In this document: positions 44,900-57,854 of the stretch, piece by piece
Numbering within the stretch: the first letter of the stretch is position 1
How the letters are laid out: each line of letters begins with the position of its first letter
Assembly: GCA_001692895.1 (NCBI GenBank)
Contig: KV748193.1
Coordinates: forward strand, 1,674,001 to 1,738,000
Length of the DNA stretch: 64,000 nucleotides
Direction: 5' to 3'
Source: Cenococcum geophilum 1.58
Lineage: Eukaryota > Ascomycota > Dothideomycetes > Gloniales > Gloniaceae
Made by a program: the position numbers and the translations under genes
The notes under the pieces: generated by a model
Told to the model about the DNA's origin: nothing
Database searches by the model: none
Seen by the model: only the letters and a program-made list of their open reading frames with translations

Positions 44900-47330
44900 G
44901 TATAATATCCGTCTAATTAATTTAGTTAATATTGTTACTTATTATACCTAAAGCAATTCCTTCTTTCTCTATAGCCCGTTAGTCTTATACTATTGCTATA
45001 ATATTATCTTTTAGTGAGATTATACCATTTCCGTATTCTCGTTATTTAAAAGAGGGGTTAGTCTATATTACGTTGGCAAGTCTATTTTCGCGACAACTGT
45101 TTTCTTACTCGGAGTGCACTAAAGTAAATATTCGTTCGTCCTGTAACGTTTACTCCGTCTTTAATACTAAATATACGCAACCTATTACTCTTAATAGTTG
45201 TCTAGTTTCTTAACTAATTTATTTTAGGGTCTTATATTTAATCTACTGCTGCGCGGCTAGATAATAAACTATCTATTACCCTAGCGGAATTGCGTCGTTC
45301 CTATAATGCTAAATAAGAGGCTACTAAAGCTTAGTAAAGAGCCCTTAATTCTTGTTTTATTATATCTACTTAGTTAATCTATCTTAAGAAGGTCCGTTTT
45401 AAGGAGTAGAAACTAGTAAAATAGGGTTTATAGAAACTTAGTAATAAAAGAACGGATCCTCTTCTAGCAGAGAAGGAAATAGATTTAAGTAGTTCGGCAA
45501 CTGCTTTTCTTAGGTCCCCCTTAGGTGACTTATTCTTTAGCGATCCTTCTTTATTAATACTGCCTAACCTAATTTCTTCTAATACTCTTATACCTTTCCT
45601 ATAGTATTCTTTAGATTTTCTAGTAGTTCCTAGGTAGTCTTATTATAGCCTATCCACTTTACCTTATACTATGTTTTATTATTAATATCCTTATAACTAA
45701 TAATCTTAGAAACTTGCTATTTATCTTCTATCTATCCTTTATACGTGTCTGCCTTATAAATTAGTGGCTTAATACTTCTGTATGCTAGCTCTAACATTAC
45801 GATGTACTATATAGGGTAGATCTTTATTTTAGCTAGTAGGTTTAACTTAAACGTAACTAGTAAAATCCTCTACGTAATTTTAAAAGGTCCTAGTTTAACA
45901 TAGTCTAACTTCTTACTTAGTCGTTAACTCTTAAAATTTTTATATAGTAGCCACACTTTATCTCCCTCCTTAAGATCTGGTCCTTTAGATCTCTTAGCGT
46001 TATAGTATTTCTTTATTCTTTACTATACTACCTTAGCTAATTCTATAAGGTCTATATAAAGATTTATTAACATCTTTATCCTTTCTTTAGCTATACTACT
46101 TATTTTCTTTACTTATCTTAGTAATAACGATATTCTTAGCTTATATCTATAATTTACCTTAAATAGTAACGTACCTATTCCTTCTTATGGCGTTATATTA
46201 TATATAAACTATATAACTAGTAATAACGATACCTAATTATTCTATGCATAATTAATATAGTGCCTTAGATACTATTATAGTATCTAATTTAATCTCTCTA
46301 TTTAACCGTCTGTTTGCGGATAATATACGGTAAAAGTTACTACTTAAATTCCCTATTCCGCTAAAAATACCTCCTAAAATACTATTATAAATTTTAGATC
46401 TCTATCTAATATAATCTTGCTTAGTACTCTATATTTTACAAATACTTCCTTAATATAGATTCTGGCGACATCTTCTGCTAAAATTTCTTCTATATATGCT
46501 ATAAAGTATCCCTACTTTATAAGCTTATTTACTATTACTAAGATTATATTATAATCTTGCCCGGTAATAGGATCTCTTAACTTTAGTAACTTAATAATAA
46601 AGTCCTATAATATAACCTCCTATAGTCTCTCTGGTATTTCTATAGGTTGTAGCCCTCTATATAGTTTATATCTTATTAGCTTATTCCTTTAGTAATCTAG
46701 ATACTCCTTTATAACCCTTTTATCTATTCTCTAAATTTTATTAATAATATACTCCTTCTAAAGTCTTAACACTAGGCCTATAGCTTCGTTATATCCTTAA
46801 GTTAGTCCCTTATAGAAGTTCTCTATAAACTACTCCGCTATACTTCTTAGGATATACTTCGCTTCTTAGTTTTTATATATATCTATCTATAGATCTTCTA
46901 GCTATACTTTTAGAATTCTTTATACCTAAAAGCTTTCTAGTGACTTATAAACTCTATCTAGTTCTTCCTAAGTTATTATAATTTTTGGATAATTATACCT
47001 AATTAATCCGTCTATATCTTTTCGCAGTAAAGCCCCTAATAGCTTTTCATCGTTTTATAGTTTAGCTTTTTAACTTAACGTATTAGCTTACGTGTTATCT
47101 ATACCCTTAGTATACTAAATCTTAAAATGGTATTCTATAAGTATTTCTGCCCATCTAACCTATCTTTAGTTAAGTTNCTTTATTATTAGGAATCCTATTA
47201 GGTTTTTATAATCCGTTTTAACTATAAATAGTTTCTCTATACCTTATAAGAATGCTTTCTATTTCTTTAGTGCTATANCTATACCTAATAACTCCTTATT
47301 ATAGATGTTATAGTTTAACTCTAGTAGTGT
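44900..47330 (-). pseudogene. Gypsy-B copy 2 integrase with chromodomain
   Basis: Integrase core on the minus strand: QDFIIKLLKLRDPITGQDYN near 46610 (first Asp), KIILDRDLKFI near 46420 (second Asp) and YPQTDGQIERLNQ near 46310 (Glu), so the DDE triad is readable. A C-terminal GDKVWLLYKNFK segment lies near 45965. The chromodomain, containing the aromatic YKVKWIGYNKTT block, lies near 45735-45640. Stops are TAA/TAG at Gln codons. This part is deleted from copy 1. Confidence 0.85.
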
Positions 47331-48900
47331 TATCTTTCGACTATAGTATACTACTGGGTGCTATCTATCTAGATACTTTTATATAAAATACGCCCCTAGT
47401 ATAAAGTCTAATATATTTATTTCTACAACCGTTTCTAGTCCTAGTTAATATATTTTAAGAACTAGCTCCTAGGTAAATTACCTCTTAACTTCTTTAAATA
47501 GTGCTTATTATTCCTTTCCCCATATTTATAGTTCTTCTTTCTTTATTAATCGCGTAAATAGTTTAATATTCTTTAACTATTGCGCTATAAACCTTCTGCA
47601 GTAATTACAAAACCCTAAAAATAATCTTAACTATATAACGTTCTCTAGTTCTTACTAATTCACTATAGCCTTAATCTTCTTTAGATCTATACTAAGTTGG
47701 CCTAGTTTAATAATAAATCTAACGAAATCTGTCTTCTTAGTGAAGAACTCGCATTTCTTAATTACTATTAGCATTTGTTCTTCTTATAGTCTCTTTAAAA
47801 CCTATTTAACGTGTTCCCTATATTCTTCCTTAGTTATTAAGTAAATAATAATATTATTAAGATATACTATAACAAATTCATCTAAGTGTTCTCCTAATAT
47901 ATTATTAATATACTTTTAGAACGTTACTAGTGCATTTATAAGCCTAAATTGTATAACTAATAGTTTATATAGTTCTTCCTTTAACTTAAAGGCTGCCTTT
48001 TATTTATCGCCTTCCTTAATTCTAATTTAATAGTACGCCTATCTTAGATCTATCTTTATAAAGATTTATATATTACCTATCCTATCCTAAATTTCGCTAA
48101 TTAAGGGTAAAGGATACCTACCCTTTTTAGTAATACTGTTTAACTATCTGTAGTTAATACATAACTTTAGTTTACTATTCTTTTTTGGTATAAATAGTAC
48201 TAGATAACCCGCTAATAACTGCAATAGTCTAATATATCCCTTTGATAAGTTTTTCTAGATAAACTCTTTAAATACTTTACCTTCTTCTTTAATAAGCTTA
48301 TAGATTAGAAAAAACCTTAAACTTATTTCTAGTTNTAATTCTATTTTATAGTCCTATACTATATACTTTAATAGCTTTTTACTTTCTAATAACTATAGTT
48401 TCTTGCTATACTTATAGTATCTCTTTAGTATATAGCTTAACCCTTTCTCGGTTTCTTTATATATCGCTCTAACTTAGTACTATACTAACTTAGCTTATTA
48501 TTATATCTTACGTCGTTAAGTATTCCTAATATTAACTTAACCTATAACCCAATTAATCTTTAAATTATATTTCTATAACTAAGGCATTCCTAATACTGCC
48601 TTATTATTCCCTAATAGTAATATATTAAAAGACATCTCAATTTATCTCCCTTTAATAGTTAGCTAAATAGGTCCTGTTTTAAGGTTAATAATGCCCCCTC
48701 TATAGGCTATTAGATCTCCTAAAATTGTTACTAATAGGTAAGAATATTCTTTCTTCCTATGTGGTAACCCCATTCTTTTAACTAATATTAATAAAATATG
48801 GTTCCTTATTACTCCACTATCTATTAGCACCTTAAACTGTTAATTTTACTACTTAACTTATAAGTTTAGGTATCGCCCTTAAATTCCTTTAAGGGTCTAA
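47330..48900 (-). pseudogene. Gypsy-B copy 2 RNase H, RT and protease
   Basis: Reverse-complement match to copy 1. RNase H lies near 47690-47330 (AYYSRK-type motif near 47350). The reverse transcriptase active site at about 47865-47848 reads VYLNNII, with both catalytic Asp mutated as in copy 1. LKLCINYR and LNSI lie near 48185-48140. The protease relic is near 48860-48580. Single ambiguous bases lie at 47177, 47278 and 48335. Confidence 0.83.
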
Positions 48901-48949
48901 GGCTTTACTATTAGTTCCCTCTAGTTTTATAGGCCTCTACTTTTCCTAA

Positions 48950-51930
48950 CTATTAGCTGCTAGATTCTGTTTATACTTAGTCTACTCTTAGCTAATATTT
49001 AGTTCGTTTCTTATCTTTAATATACTATAAATAGGTGTTCTCTAGACATTCCCACTATTATTATTTATTTAGGCATTCTTCCGTAAGGAATCTTTCTAGT
49101 TAAAGTATTAAGTCCCCTTATTCTTAAACTTCTATAGGGTACTAACTATATATATACTTAGCGTTTCGGTATTTCGCCTTATTTAATAACCAATATATCC
49201 TTACTAGGTATTTTTAGTTCTTATCTTTTAGTGTTCTATATATATTACACGCATTATCTATATATACAATTTATACTAATATATAGTATACCTAGTATCT
49301 TAGGTTAACTCTTAGCTCGTTTTTATTCTTAAGTTTAAACCTCTTCTATATTAATTTAAGCGTTATAACTTTATTTATAGGTACTAAGATTTACCTCTCA
49401 CTTCTCTAGTCTTCTAATTACTCCTCTAGATCTTTTAATATTATAATTAAGGCTCCTTTAATATATGTTATAGCCTTTTCTATAATTAGGTAGTCTTAAA
49501 CAACTTTTTTATCTAACTATATATAGAAATCTTCCCACTTGTTATTGTGTTATTGTCTATACCACTTTTAGTATAACCCTTTAAGTATATACGGCGTGTC
49601 CATTAAGAAGTATCTTTTTATTACTACGTTATAATAGCCCTTTATATATTATTCTTCGAACCTAGTTAAAATCTCTAGATCCTCTTCTTATTCTAGTTTA
49701 GTAAGCCACTTAGCTCTTAATATGCCTACCTTAGGCCTATTGGTGATTTTTCGCACTAATGCTCTATCTCTTATACGTCCTAATATACTAGATCTCTTAT
49801 CTAGTTTCTGTTCTTGCTATAAGGTAATTCTTGCTCTAAATTCCTCTATAGTTTCTTTTCTTTCGCGTCTTATAAGTAGATTCTTAAAGTTCTCCTGCTT
49901 CTTAATCTTATATTAACTTTTTAATCTTTAAGCTAAACGCTTTATTCTCCTAGTAAGTCTTCTAGGTCTATATATCTATCTCTTAGTTTAATTGCTATTT
50001 ATACTATAGATTCTTTAATCTATAAAGAAGCCTCTTACCTCTTTTCTATAGGTGCCCTTATTTATACTCCAAATTCTTAACCCCTTAGATTTTTTAATCC
50101 TAAGCTTGCTTCTAACTTAAGCTTAACTCCTACCTTAGTCTAACTAGGCGTCTTTAGTGTTCTTATCTCGTTTTAAGAGTCTTAAATCTTACTTATCTTA
50201 TCTTAAGAATCTTATACCGTTAGGAACTCTTATCCCAAGCTTATTTATATATTCTTAAACTAAGCTACTGCCCTACTTTATTAGTTTTTATCTGTTATAG
50301 GTCCTTAGGTATACCTTATCTTATCTTAAGAGTCTTAGTTATCTCTTATCTTATCTTAAGAATCTTAAGTCTTTAGCTCTTTGCCTTTATTAAGTACCAA
50401 AGTAGTTCTCTATTTTACTTCTCTTACGTCTTATAAAGTAATAGACATCGTGTCTAGTGGGGTTTCAATCCCTACTAATATTCCCTATTCTATAGTGGAA
50501 TTATCCTCTACCTCTTATATAACATCTTTAATGGCTATACATTCCTAGTAAACTGCTTCTATTACCTTATTATTATAAAATATTTCGCCTTTATTGAATT
50601 TATTATCCTTAATATCCAATTTATAAACTGGTTTATTAGTTCCTCTATACTTTATAGATTTTAGCTCTTATAGCTAATAGCTTACGCCGTACTTAGCGTC
50701 TTTATAAATTTAGTATACGTTATTATAACAGAACGCAAAACTTTTAATTAAATACTCTTTTATTCTTTATAGCATACTATTATCCCTCTATACGTATATA
50801 TTTCCTACTACTAGTCTAGTTCCCTTTATTGCATAGTAACTCTAACTATCTTTATAATCCCTCGCGAAATAACCTTATTTTCCGCAATTTATATAAGCTC
50901 TATCTTTAAACTATTAACTTTACTATAGAGTCCGCCTAAACGTCTTCTACTGCTAAGATCCCTAGTTTAGCCTCTACTCTTTAGTCCTATAATTACTAGA
51001 TCCTTAACCTTTAGGTTTCTATAGTTTTTTACTCCATCTTTTATAGGCTTTTTTGGTATTACTTAGGTCTATTAGCTCTACGCTATACTATAGTTTCTAA
51101 CTTAGCTTTAGTTAATGCGTACTCTACGCCTTATATAACTATAGAACTCTATCCTAGCCTCTNTTAGCCTNTTCNCTTTAGNAGATCNNATTNTTAATCT
51201 TAATTACTTAATCTATTAATTCCCTTAGGGTNTCCATATCTTCCATTAGGATAATTACGTCCTAGACTTTAGCCTTAAGTCCTTATTTATACTATACTAT
51301 AAGCGCCTTATTATTCCACTTAACTTATATAGCTAATATTTAGAACTATATAGTGTACTTAATTGCTAAGGTTCGTTGCGTAATATCTTAGAGTTTTCTT
51401 TCCGCTATAGTTACTGCCTCTAGGTCTCTAAATATATATATAAGTCGCTCTATAAACCCTTTCTAACTTAAGAATATAAACCGCACCTCTTAATTAGTGG
51501 TCGTTATCCTATTTGCCTATATTTCTATAAGGTAAGGTTTAAACTACTTAAGCGCCCTTCCTAATAGGAATAGTCCCGTATAGGCTATTCAATCTATAGG
51601 TATTAGTAGCTTTGCTCTTTCTTGCGTAACCTTAAAGTGTATTTACGTAAAAAATCCTTTAAGCTTTAATCTTTCTCCTAAGTACCTCTTAATTAATAGT
51701 AACTTAATCTTAGCTGCTCCTATCTTATTAACCCTCTCTTCCAGCGCCGCATTATTAGTTATTAATTAGTTAACTATCTCTTGTAGTTATCCAATCGTTA
51801 TAGGTTGCTGCGAGTTAGTATCTATTATATTAGTATCGCCTCCTAACCTTAAAGTAGTTGCCGCCGTTAATAGCGTTATGGTGGCTGCTTTTAGTGGTAT
51901 ATTATTTAACTTTCCTATATTTAATACCGT
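48950..51930 (-). pseudogene. Gypsy-B copy 2 gag and acidic spacer
   Basis: The mirror of 40050-42935. Gag lies at about 51930-50850 with a knuckle remnant near 50890 (CGKIRLFREGL-like). The DSQDE-type spacer lies at about 50360-50130, where CTTAAGA repeats are visible, and continues to about 48950. Ambiguous bases at 51163-51233. Many TAA/TAG stops. Confidence 0.75.
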
Positions 51931-51946
51931 AACTAGGTAGTAATTG

Positions 51947-52367
51947 TATAACGGAACCTTATAGCAAGTACTACAATAGGCTCGTTAATAGGCTAGGTAT
52001 ATAGGTGATATAAATAAAAGTTAATAACGTAATAACTAGTAGAATGGTTGCCTAATAAATTAACTCTAATTATATTCTAAGAATTACTATAAGGAAGGAA
52101 CTATCTAGGTAGGGATTAAGGGTCCTTAAATACACAACTATACTTCTATAAAATCCTTCTTATATATAATATACGTGTGCTCTATCTACTCTGTTACAGA
52201 TTATATAGATCCTACAGATTATACAGATTACGTCACGTGACCTCAGTTACTATTCCTCGTCACATGGCTCTATCGGCTCCATTCTGGACCGTGCTTATAT
52301 TAACTAACTAGCTTCTTCCAACTCCTCTCTAAGTAGTCGTAACATTGTACTTAAAGCGTCCGTAATA
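51947..52367 (-). repeat. Gypsy-B copy 2 5' LTR
   Basis: 421 bp; the minus-strand start is TATTACGGACGC. It keeps GC-rich words (CACGTGACCTCAG, CATGGCTCTATCGG) lost from the other two LTRs. Confidence 0.9.
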
Positions 52368-52372
52368 AGGGG

Positions 52373-52919
52373 TATACTTTATATAGAAATATTAAAATGG
52401 ATAGCACCTAGTAGTATACTATAGTCGAAAGATAATACTACTAGAGTTAAACTATAACATCTATAATAAGGAGTTATTAGGTATANTTNNAGNANTAAAG
52501 AAATAGAGAGNATTCTTATAAGGTATAGANAAACTATTTATAGTTAANANGGATTATAANAACCTAATAGNATTTCTAATAATAAAGGAACTTAACTAAA
52601 GATAGGTTAAATAGGCAGAAATGCTTATAGAATACTATTTTAAGATTTAGTACACTAAGGGCATAGATAATACACGAGCAGACGCTCTAAGTAGAAAGGC
52701 TGAACTATAAAATGACGAAAAGCCATTAGGAGCTTTACTGCGAAAAGACACAGACGGATTAATTAGATACAATTATCTAAAAATTATAGTAACTTAAGAA
52801 GACAATAAGCTAGGGAGAGTCTATAAGATACTAGAGAGCTTTTAGGTATAAAGGATCTTTAAAGTATAACTAGAAGAATAGTTGGAACATCTAAGAGAAG
52901 AAATATTATATAAATATAG
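52373..52919 (+). pseudogene. Gypsy-B copy 1 RNase H remainder
   Basis: Continues RNase H after the insertion: YYSRKIILLELNYNIYNKELLGI near 52415-52485 and the end motif DNTRADALSRKAEL near 52657-52700 (family ..ADALSRR). A short linker toward integrase follows and stops at 52919 at the Gypsy-A LTR. About a dozen ambiguous bases lie at 52486-52571. Confidence 0.85.
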
Positions 52920-53347
52920 TGTTACGGCACTGGCAGAACTTGGTAGAACTTTGCGGTTATATGACTAAAGGACCGTATAAAGAACCCTTCTTCGACTGGC
53001 GCTGCTTTCCTTCTCCTTTCCTTTCTCTAGCTTTAGATTCTCGTTTATAGACAATCTAATCGTATAGGCTTGTATACGTCCTTCTTGCTATACTTATATC
53101 TTAATTAACTAAGTCGCTAATATTATCTAAAGCTTACTTTACTCTTTCTTCCTAAGAAGGAACTTAAATATATTTATAAGACTACGAATAGGACAAGAAT
53201 ACAGAATAAGACCTTAGGGACATTACTAGAACCATAAGGATAGGACCTAAAAGAAAAGAATAGAACCCTAAGGAAAGGACCTATAAGACACGCACAGACT
53301 AGAACCCCTAAAGAAATTACCTAGAATTACCCAATACCCCTACTACT

Positions 53348-54774
53348 ATGCCACGAAATATAGTAGTAGGTAAAGTAGCTGTAGGACCCTTAAATACTTT
53401 AGATGAGGAAATAATTAACGTCTTAACCCCCTAGGCGGAGCTTGCGGCAGCTAATGCTAAAATTAAACGACTGTAAGAGCTGCTTGAAGCCAGAAATACC
53501 CCTGTATTTAATAATAAGTCATTATTAGACAACTAAAGACTTACTATAGTCCTTTAGGCCCTATCCTAGCGCCTTAGTAGATCTACTAAGGCCTATATAG
53601 CACTAAAGCGGTTAGCAAAGGTTGCGGATCCCCCGCTACTTACAGACGGAACCGACCCTATATTTAATAATTGGAAGCTTTAATTACGGGATAAGCTTAA
53701 AGTTAATGTAGACTACTTCCCTAACGCCCGAGCCAGAATGGCCTACGTCTTTAGCCGTACTGGTAGAGACGCCTAGACGTATTTACGCCCGCAATACACT
53801 AAAGACTCTATAAACCCCTTTATCTCTAAAGAAGAAATAGTTAAATACTTATTTTTCATTTATAAAGACCCTTTTAAAGTATAGAACGCCTGCCTTAGCT
53901 ATAAAAGCCTAAATATAAAAATAACGGAGACCTTTTTAGCCTTTTAAACCCGCTTTTTATACCTAGCAGGACAGGCCTAGATCCCCTAGGAAGACCTACT
54001 GCTAGACCTCTTTAATAAGCTTACCCTAGACCTATAGCGGGCCGTATTACTAGCTTATACTACGGTATAGACGTTAAAGGAACTTATAGACTATTGCCTA
54101 GCTATTAACTAAGGCCTTTATTATATTAAGGCACGCGCCGATTAGCTAAATATTAGAAACCTTGTAAACTAGGCCATAAGTACTACAAGAACAGCCCGTA
54201 GTGCCTTGGCATAATTAGTAACCCCTATAGTACCGGCCGCTCAGCTAATAGCTAACCCAGTAGCTAGCTACGCAGCTACCTCTGCTGCGGGCCTAGTGTA
54301 CACCTAGCCTATATATAGCGACCCCCGTATATAGGCCCTCAGCGATTAAAGAGCTTGCTTCTTATGCAGTTAACTAGGCTACCCTATAAGGAACTACCTA
54401 ATAAAGGTAAAAATAAATAAGGTTCTGTTAATTTAGGAGGATAGTACGGAGTTGGAAAAAGAGGAACCCTAGAGGAAGACTCCTCTTTAGGGTTAAAAGG
54501 GATCGATATGTTATATGTCAATCTAGGTTAGCTAGTTAGTGGAAGAAGTTGCATTATCCCTTATACTTTATTCCGTAATAGATATTAAGTTTTAACCTCT
54601 ACTTTAGCTAACTTAGGAGTAAATGCCTTTACCTTAATTAACGTAAAGTGCGCTGCAAAACTGGCTGACTTTTTAAATATACCCTTTAAAGAACTGCCTA
54701 AACTAATCCCTATTTGTGGGTATAATGGACGGATAGGGCTAGCTATTATAACTATCTTATAGATCTACCTCCGC
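53348..54774 (+). pseudogene. Gypsy-A gag and protease start
   Basis: Gag starts at ATG 53348 (MPRNIVVGKVAVG). An early coiled segment is followed by a capsid-like domain (DPIFNNWKL near 53660, YLRPQYT near 53780, LDLFNKLTLDL near 54000) and a partial knuckle (RACFLCSQLGYPIRNYL near 54350; last Cys/His lost). An acidic tail lies near 54440. In a different frame after about 54490 comes the protease-like segment NAFTLINVKCAAKLADFLNIPF (about 54617-54685). The catalytic D-S-G just before it has become N-L-G. Stops at Gln/Trp codons. The insertion at 54783 interrupts the protease. Confidence 0.82.
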
Positions 54775-54782
54775 GTTAATAG
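54775..54782. repeat. 8-bp target duplication (left)
   Basis: GTTAATAG, identical to 61072-61079. Confidence 0.9.
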
Positions 54783-54809
54783 CAGTGTGTCCAACAGTTA
54801 GCTTAGCTG
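54783..54809 (+). repeat. Terminal inverted repeat, left
   Basis: CAGTGTGTCCAACAGTTAGC and seven further bases; partner at 61045-61071. Confidence 0.85.
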
Positions 54810-56257
54810 CGATCTTGAGAAAAATAGCTGACTGACTGCGTCAATTGGATCGCTCGCTGTCCGCTAGCTGTCGGATAACGTACGCTGACTGTGAAGCTGC
54901 TAGCTAGCTGTCCCAATTAGGAAAGTAGTATAGACTTTATAGTATTTTATTGCGAATTTTAGCAATACCTCTCTATATATAAATATTAATATTACTTAAT
55001 TAAAATTTAACCCTAATTTACCTAATATAGTATTTAAATAGAGCTAAATTTATCCTCTATACCTATAAAAGCTTAAAAAAAATAGGTAAAATAGTTGGTA
55101 ATAAAGGCTCTTAAAACTCTATTTCTATATTAAATTTAATTAAATATAAAGCTCTATTAAATATATTTTACTAAGCTAGCCTTTTTACTTCTATAGTTAG
55201 CTTATAGCTAATAAGATTAATATTTAAACTTATTAACTAGGATATAGTTAATTAAACTACTTAATAAAAGGCCTTTAATTAACTGCTACTTCTAATATCA
55301 ATCTACTTTAACTATATCGGCTAATAATCTACTATACTTATTAATAATAATTCTATTATCTTAATTAAGGGCTTAGTTATATATAGAGAGTTTATTACTA
55401 GTATAGAGAATATATTAAGAGTAATTTTAGTAAGTATTAGATAAAGAATTTAACTAATTTTAAGCTACTAGTTAAGAGGATTAGAAACAATAATATTCCG
55501 CTTATTACTATTATTAAAATTAATCTTAATAGACTTAAAGCCTATATTATAGTAGTGGTTAAGCTTATTAGTAAGCTTAATACCCTTATAATTATACTTT
55601 AAGAAAGTAAAACTCCTATCTATAACTAAGAACTGTATATTTATTATTTAAATTATTATTAGATTTATAAGAAGCCTTTTAATATTATTGCTTAGCTAGT
55701 TCCTTATCTTCCTTATTTACTTACTTATTAATATAGCTATTAAATAAAGTCTCTATATACCGCCTGGCGTACTTCTATTACTAGGGTTACTATTTTTACT
55801 TAGTAAAAGTAGGCGCGTTTAAAAAATAGATAAAGGATTACTATAGTAAAATAGTAAGGGCTCTTAGTCTTTATTTTATTAAAATATTTATTAATCTTTT
55901 TAATAGCTATATTAACGCCTAATTTAAATAAGATGTTATACTTATTTTTAAGGCTTTTTTATTTTTATTTTTATCCGATTGTATTATACTACGTATAATA
56001 CTACGCATGCAGCCTCTAGGCTATGGCGCTATAGTTCTATATACATAAATCCTTTCTAGGCAGCTTAACATGTACTAGTAGCTATATCCTAGTAGTTTAT
56101 AGTTCCTTAGTAAACCCTAAGTTCCTATAACTACTAGGGAATAAGAAGCAGTAGGAAAAACTATAAGAAATCCTAACACCTGTCCCTGTCCTTTTGCTCT
56201 CTAATATCTTTTTTAAGAGCCTAGTAGGAGTTGCCTCCTTCTAGAATCCTATCTGTT

Positions 56258-57619
56258 TTATTCTTCTATAGAATCTTCTTCGCGTACTAGTTTAGCTGCT
56301 TTAAGAGTCTCGCAGTCTTTACTATTAGCAAAGTGTTTTTCTTTACAATTAATGCAAAGAGGGGTAGTATGCTGGCAAGGCTTGCCTGTTATTATACAGG
56401 TAGAACAAGAATGGTCTTTAGATAAGTGTGCAGCTGCATAGTATCTGCAGGCCCTAGTAGAGCACCTATCTCCTATATGGCCAAATTTTTGGCAGCTCGT
56501 ACACTGCGTAGTAGGAGAGACTTCGAGGTATTTTACTACCTTAGTAGCTGTACCTGCAATTGATATCTCTTTTTGCTTAAGGATTTCTTGTCTTTTTTCT
56601 TCGTTTTCTATAGTAAAAACTATAGAGCCAAATCTAGTCTGTGGATTGTGTCTTTTTTCACTAGATGAGATCCATCTAGGTAGTCCTTATATCCTTATAG
56701 GATTAAAGGTCTCGATTTCTTCCTTTAGGAGCTTAGAGCCTCCTTCTCCTAGGAAAGGTAGGGTAGGAACCCCGTGGGCTATAATTTGAACCCATGGTTC
56801 TAGTTTTTGTTCTCTTTAAAAGGTAAAGCAGTTATGCCAGATCTCCTTATATTTAACTAAGAAATCTACATTATACTCTTCTGTAGTTGTAAGGAGAATA
56901 TTTTGTTTTCCTTTAGTTCTAGCTATAGACGCTAGTACTGGCTTTTCTACTTGCAGTTTTAATGCAAATAGTTAATTGACTTTGTTCCGTATAGAGAAGG
57001 TATCTAAAGGTTGGTCCTTTTCGTCTGTAATTAGGACTAGCTTCCTTTCTTATAGCTGCTTTTTCTTACTTCTAGTAGAAATAGAAGGGGTAGGAGACGG
57101 TAGTGACGAGGGTAGAGGGGACGAAGTAGGGAGGTTCTTCTTTAGCCTCTCTGCGTAGGTTTCTTTAGTAGGGGCTACCTCCTTACGGAGAGCTCTTACT
57201 TCTTCAACTAGTCCTTTTAGGACATCTTTTGCCTTTTCTTCTTCTTCTTTTGCAAAGGGGTTTTCTCCTATTAGGATACTTTCTGTATAGTCTATTAGAC
57301 GTCCAACTTGTTTTTCTTTTTCTTCGTCTTATATCCCTTTATAGGCCTCAATTAGGTTCTCTAAAGCCTCGCTTAGGTATTGTTCTGGAGAACGAGAATG
57401 GGAAGGTATACTAGGCGTACTAGCCGTAGTAGTCGTTGGTTTTATTATCTTTTTTGCAGGTTTTTGGTTTTCTTTTTCAGGAGAAGACTGAGGATGTCCT
57501 CTTTTTTCTCCTGTCCTAAATGGGCCAGGAGAAGGAGAAGGGGGAGAAAAAGTAGATGTAGACTCTTTATCACTTATTTCTATAGGAGGTTTTTTTTTAG
57601 ACCTATTAGGCCTTGGCAT
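56258..57619 (-). pseudogene. LINE ORF1 (Gag-like, zinc knuckles)
   Basis: A 453-codon frame from ATG 57619 (MPRPNRSKKKPPIEISDKES) to TAA at 56258-56260, kept in phase over its whole length with only a handful of RIP-type stops (first at about 57328, GI, stop, DEEKEKQ). The N-terminus is basic, then Ser/Pro-rich. The centre has a glutamate/lysine coiled region (KEEEEKAKDVLKGLVEEVRALRKEV), then a nucleic-acid-binding core. The C-terminus carries three Cys/His motifs: CTSCQKFGHIGDRC near 56510, CRYYAAAHLSKDHSC near 56445 and CINCKEKHFANSKDC near 56355. Such proteins bind the LINE RNA. Antisense open stretches at 56976-57646 on the plus strand are shadows of this gene. Confidence 0.88.
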
Positions 57620-57739
57620 TTTGTATCTTATAGGGGGGTTTCCTAGTTTTCACTATCCTTATACCCTTTCTCCTTACTAATCCTACTAGAAGATTTCTGG
57701 GGAGATTAGGCTAAAAGGTAGTAGAAAATCTAGCCTCTA

Positions 57740-57812
57740 CCCGGCGCTTTCAACCCCCCTCCGCAGGAGGGGGGCCGACACCTTAAACGCACCACATGCT
57801 CAAGCGCACCAA
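57740..57812 (+). repeat. Fot1-like TIR, left (73 bp)
   Basis: Starts CCCGGCGCTTTCAACC. It contains a GC hairpin (CCCCCCTCC-GCA-GGAGGGGGG, 57755-57775). Identical to the reverse complement of 59542-59614. Confidence 0.95.
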
Positions 57813-57854
57813 CACTCTACATAACTTGTAATTCTATTATTATTAACCACAACT

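Larger units (their letters stand above)
44415..52367 (-). mobile_element. Gypsy-B copy 2, complete chromodomain Gypsy
   Basis: 7953 bp, coding on the minus strand, with 421-bp LTRs 44415-44835 (3') and 51947-52367 (5') and a perfect 5-bp duplication AGGGG. A polypurine tract AAAGGGGAGGGAGATAG (minus strand) abuts the 3' LTR. The integrase C-terminus carries a chromodomain, which places the family among chromoviruses; those domains bind methylated histone H3 and bias integration toward heterochromatin. All frames are broken by RIP-type stops. Confidence 0.92.
39565..52919 (+). mobile_element. Gypsy-B copy 1, split by Gypsy-B copy 2
   Basis: Plus-strand Ty3/Gypsy element with 5' LTR 39565-39987 and internal sequence 39988-44414. 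It is interrupted inside RNase H by a full minus-strand copy (44415-52367), and resumes at 52373-52919. It is then truncated by the LTR of Gypsy-A at 52920, so integrase and 3' LTR are lost. Junction proof: RNase H reads up to DILDFILG before the insertion and resumes VYFI, KY, NG, HLVVYYSRK after it, and AGGGG is duplicated at 44410-44414 and 52368-52372. Confidence 0.9.

Noticed and set aside
57229-57646. Plus-strand open frames over LINE ORF1
   Set aside because: They are antisense to the well-supported minus-strand ORF1 with zinc knuckles and have no motifs of their own.
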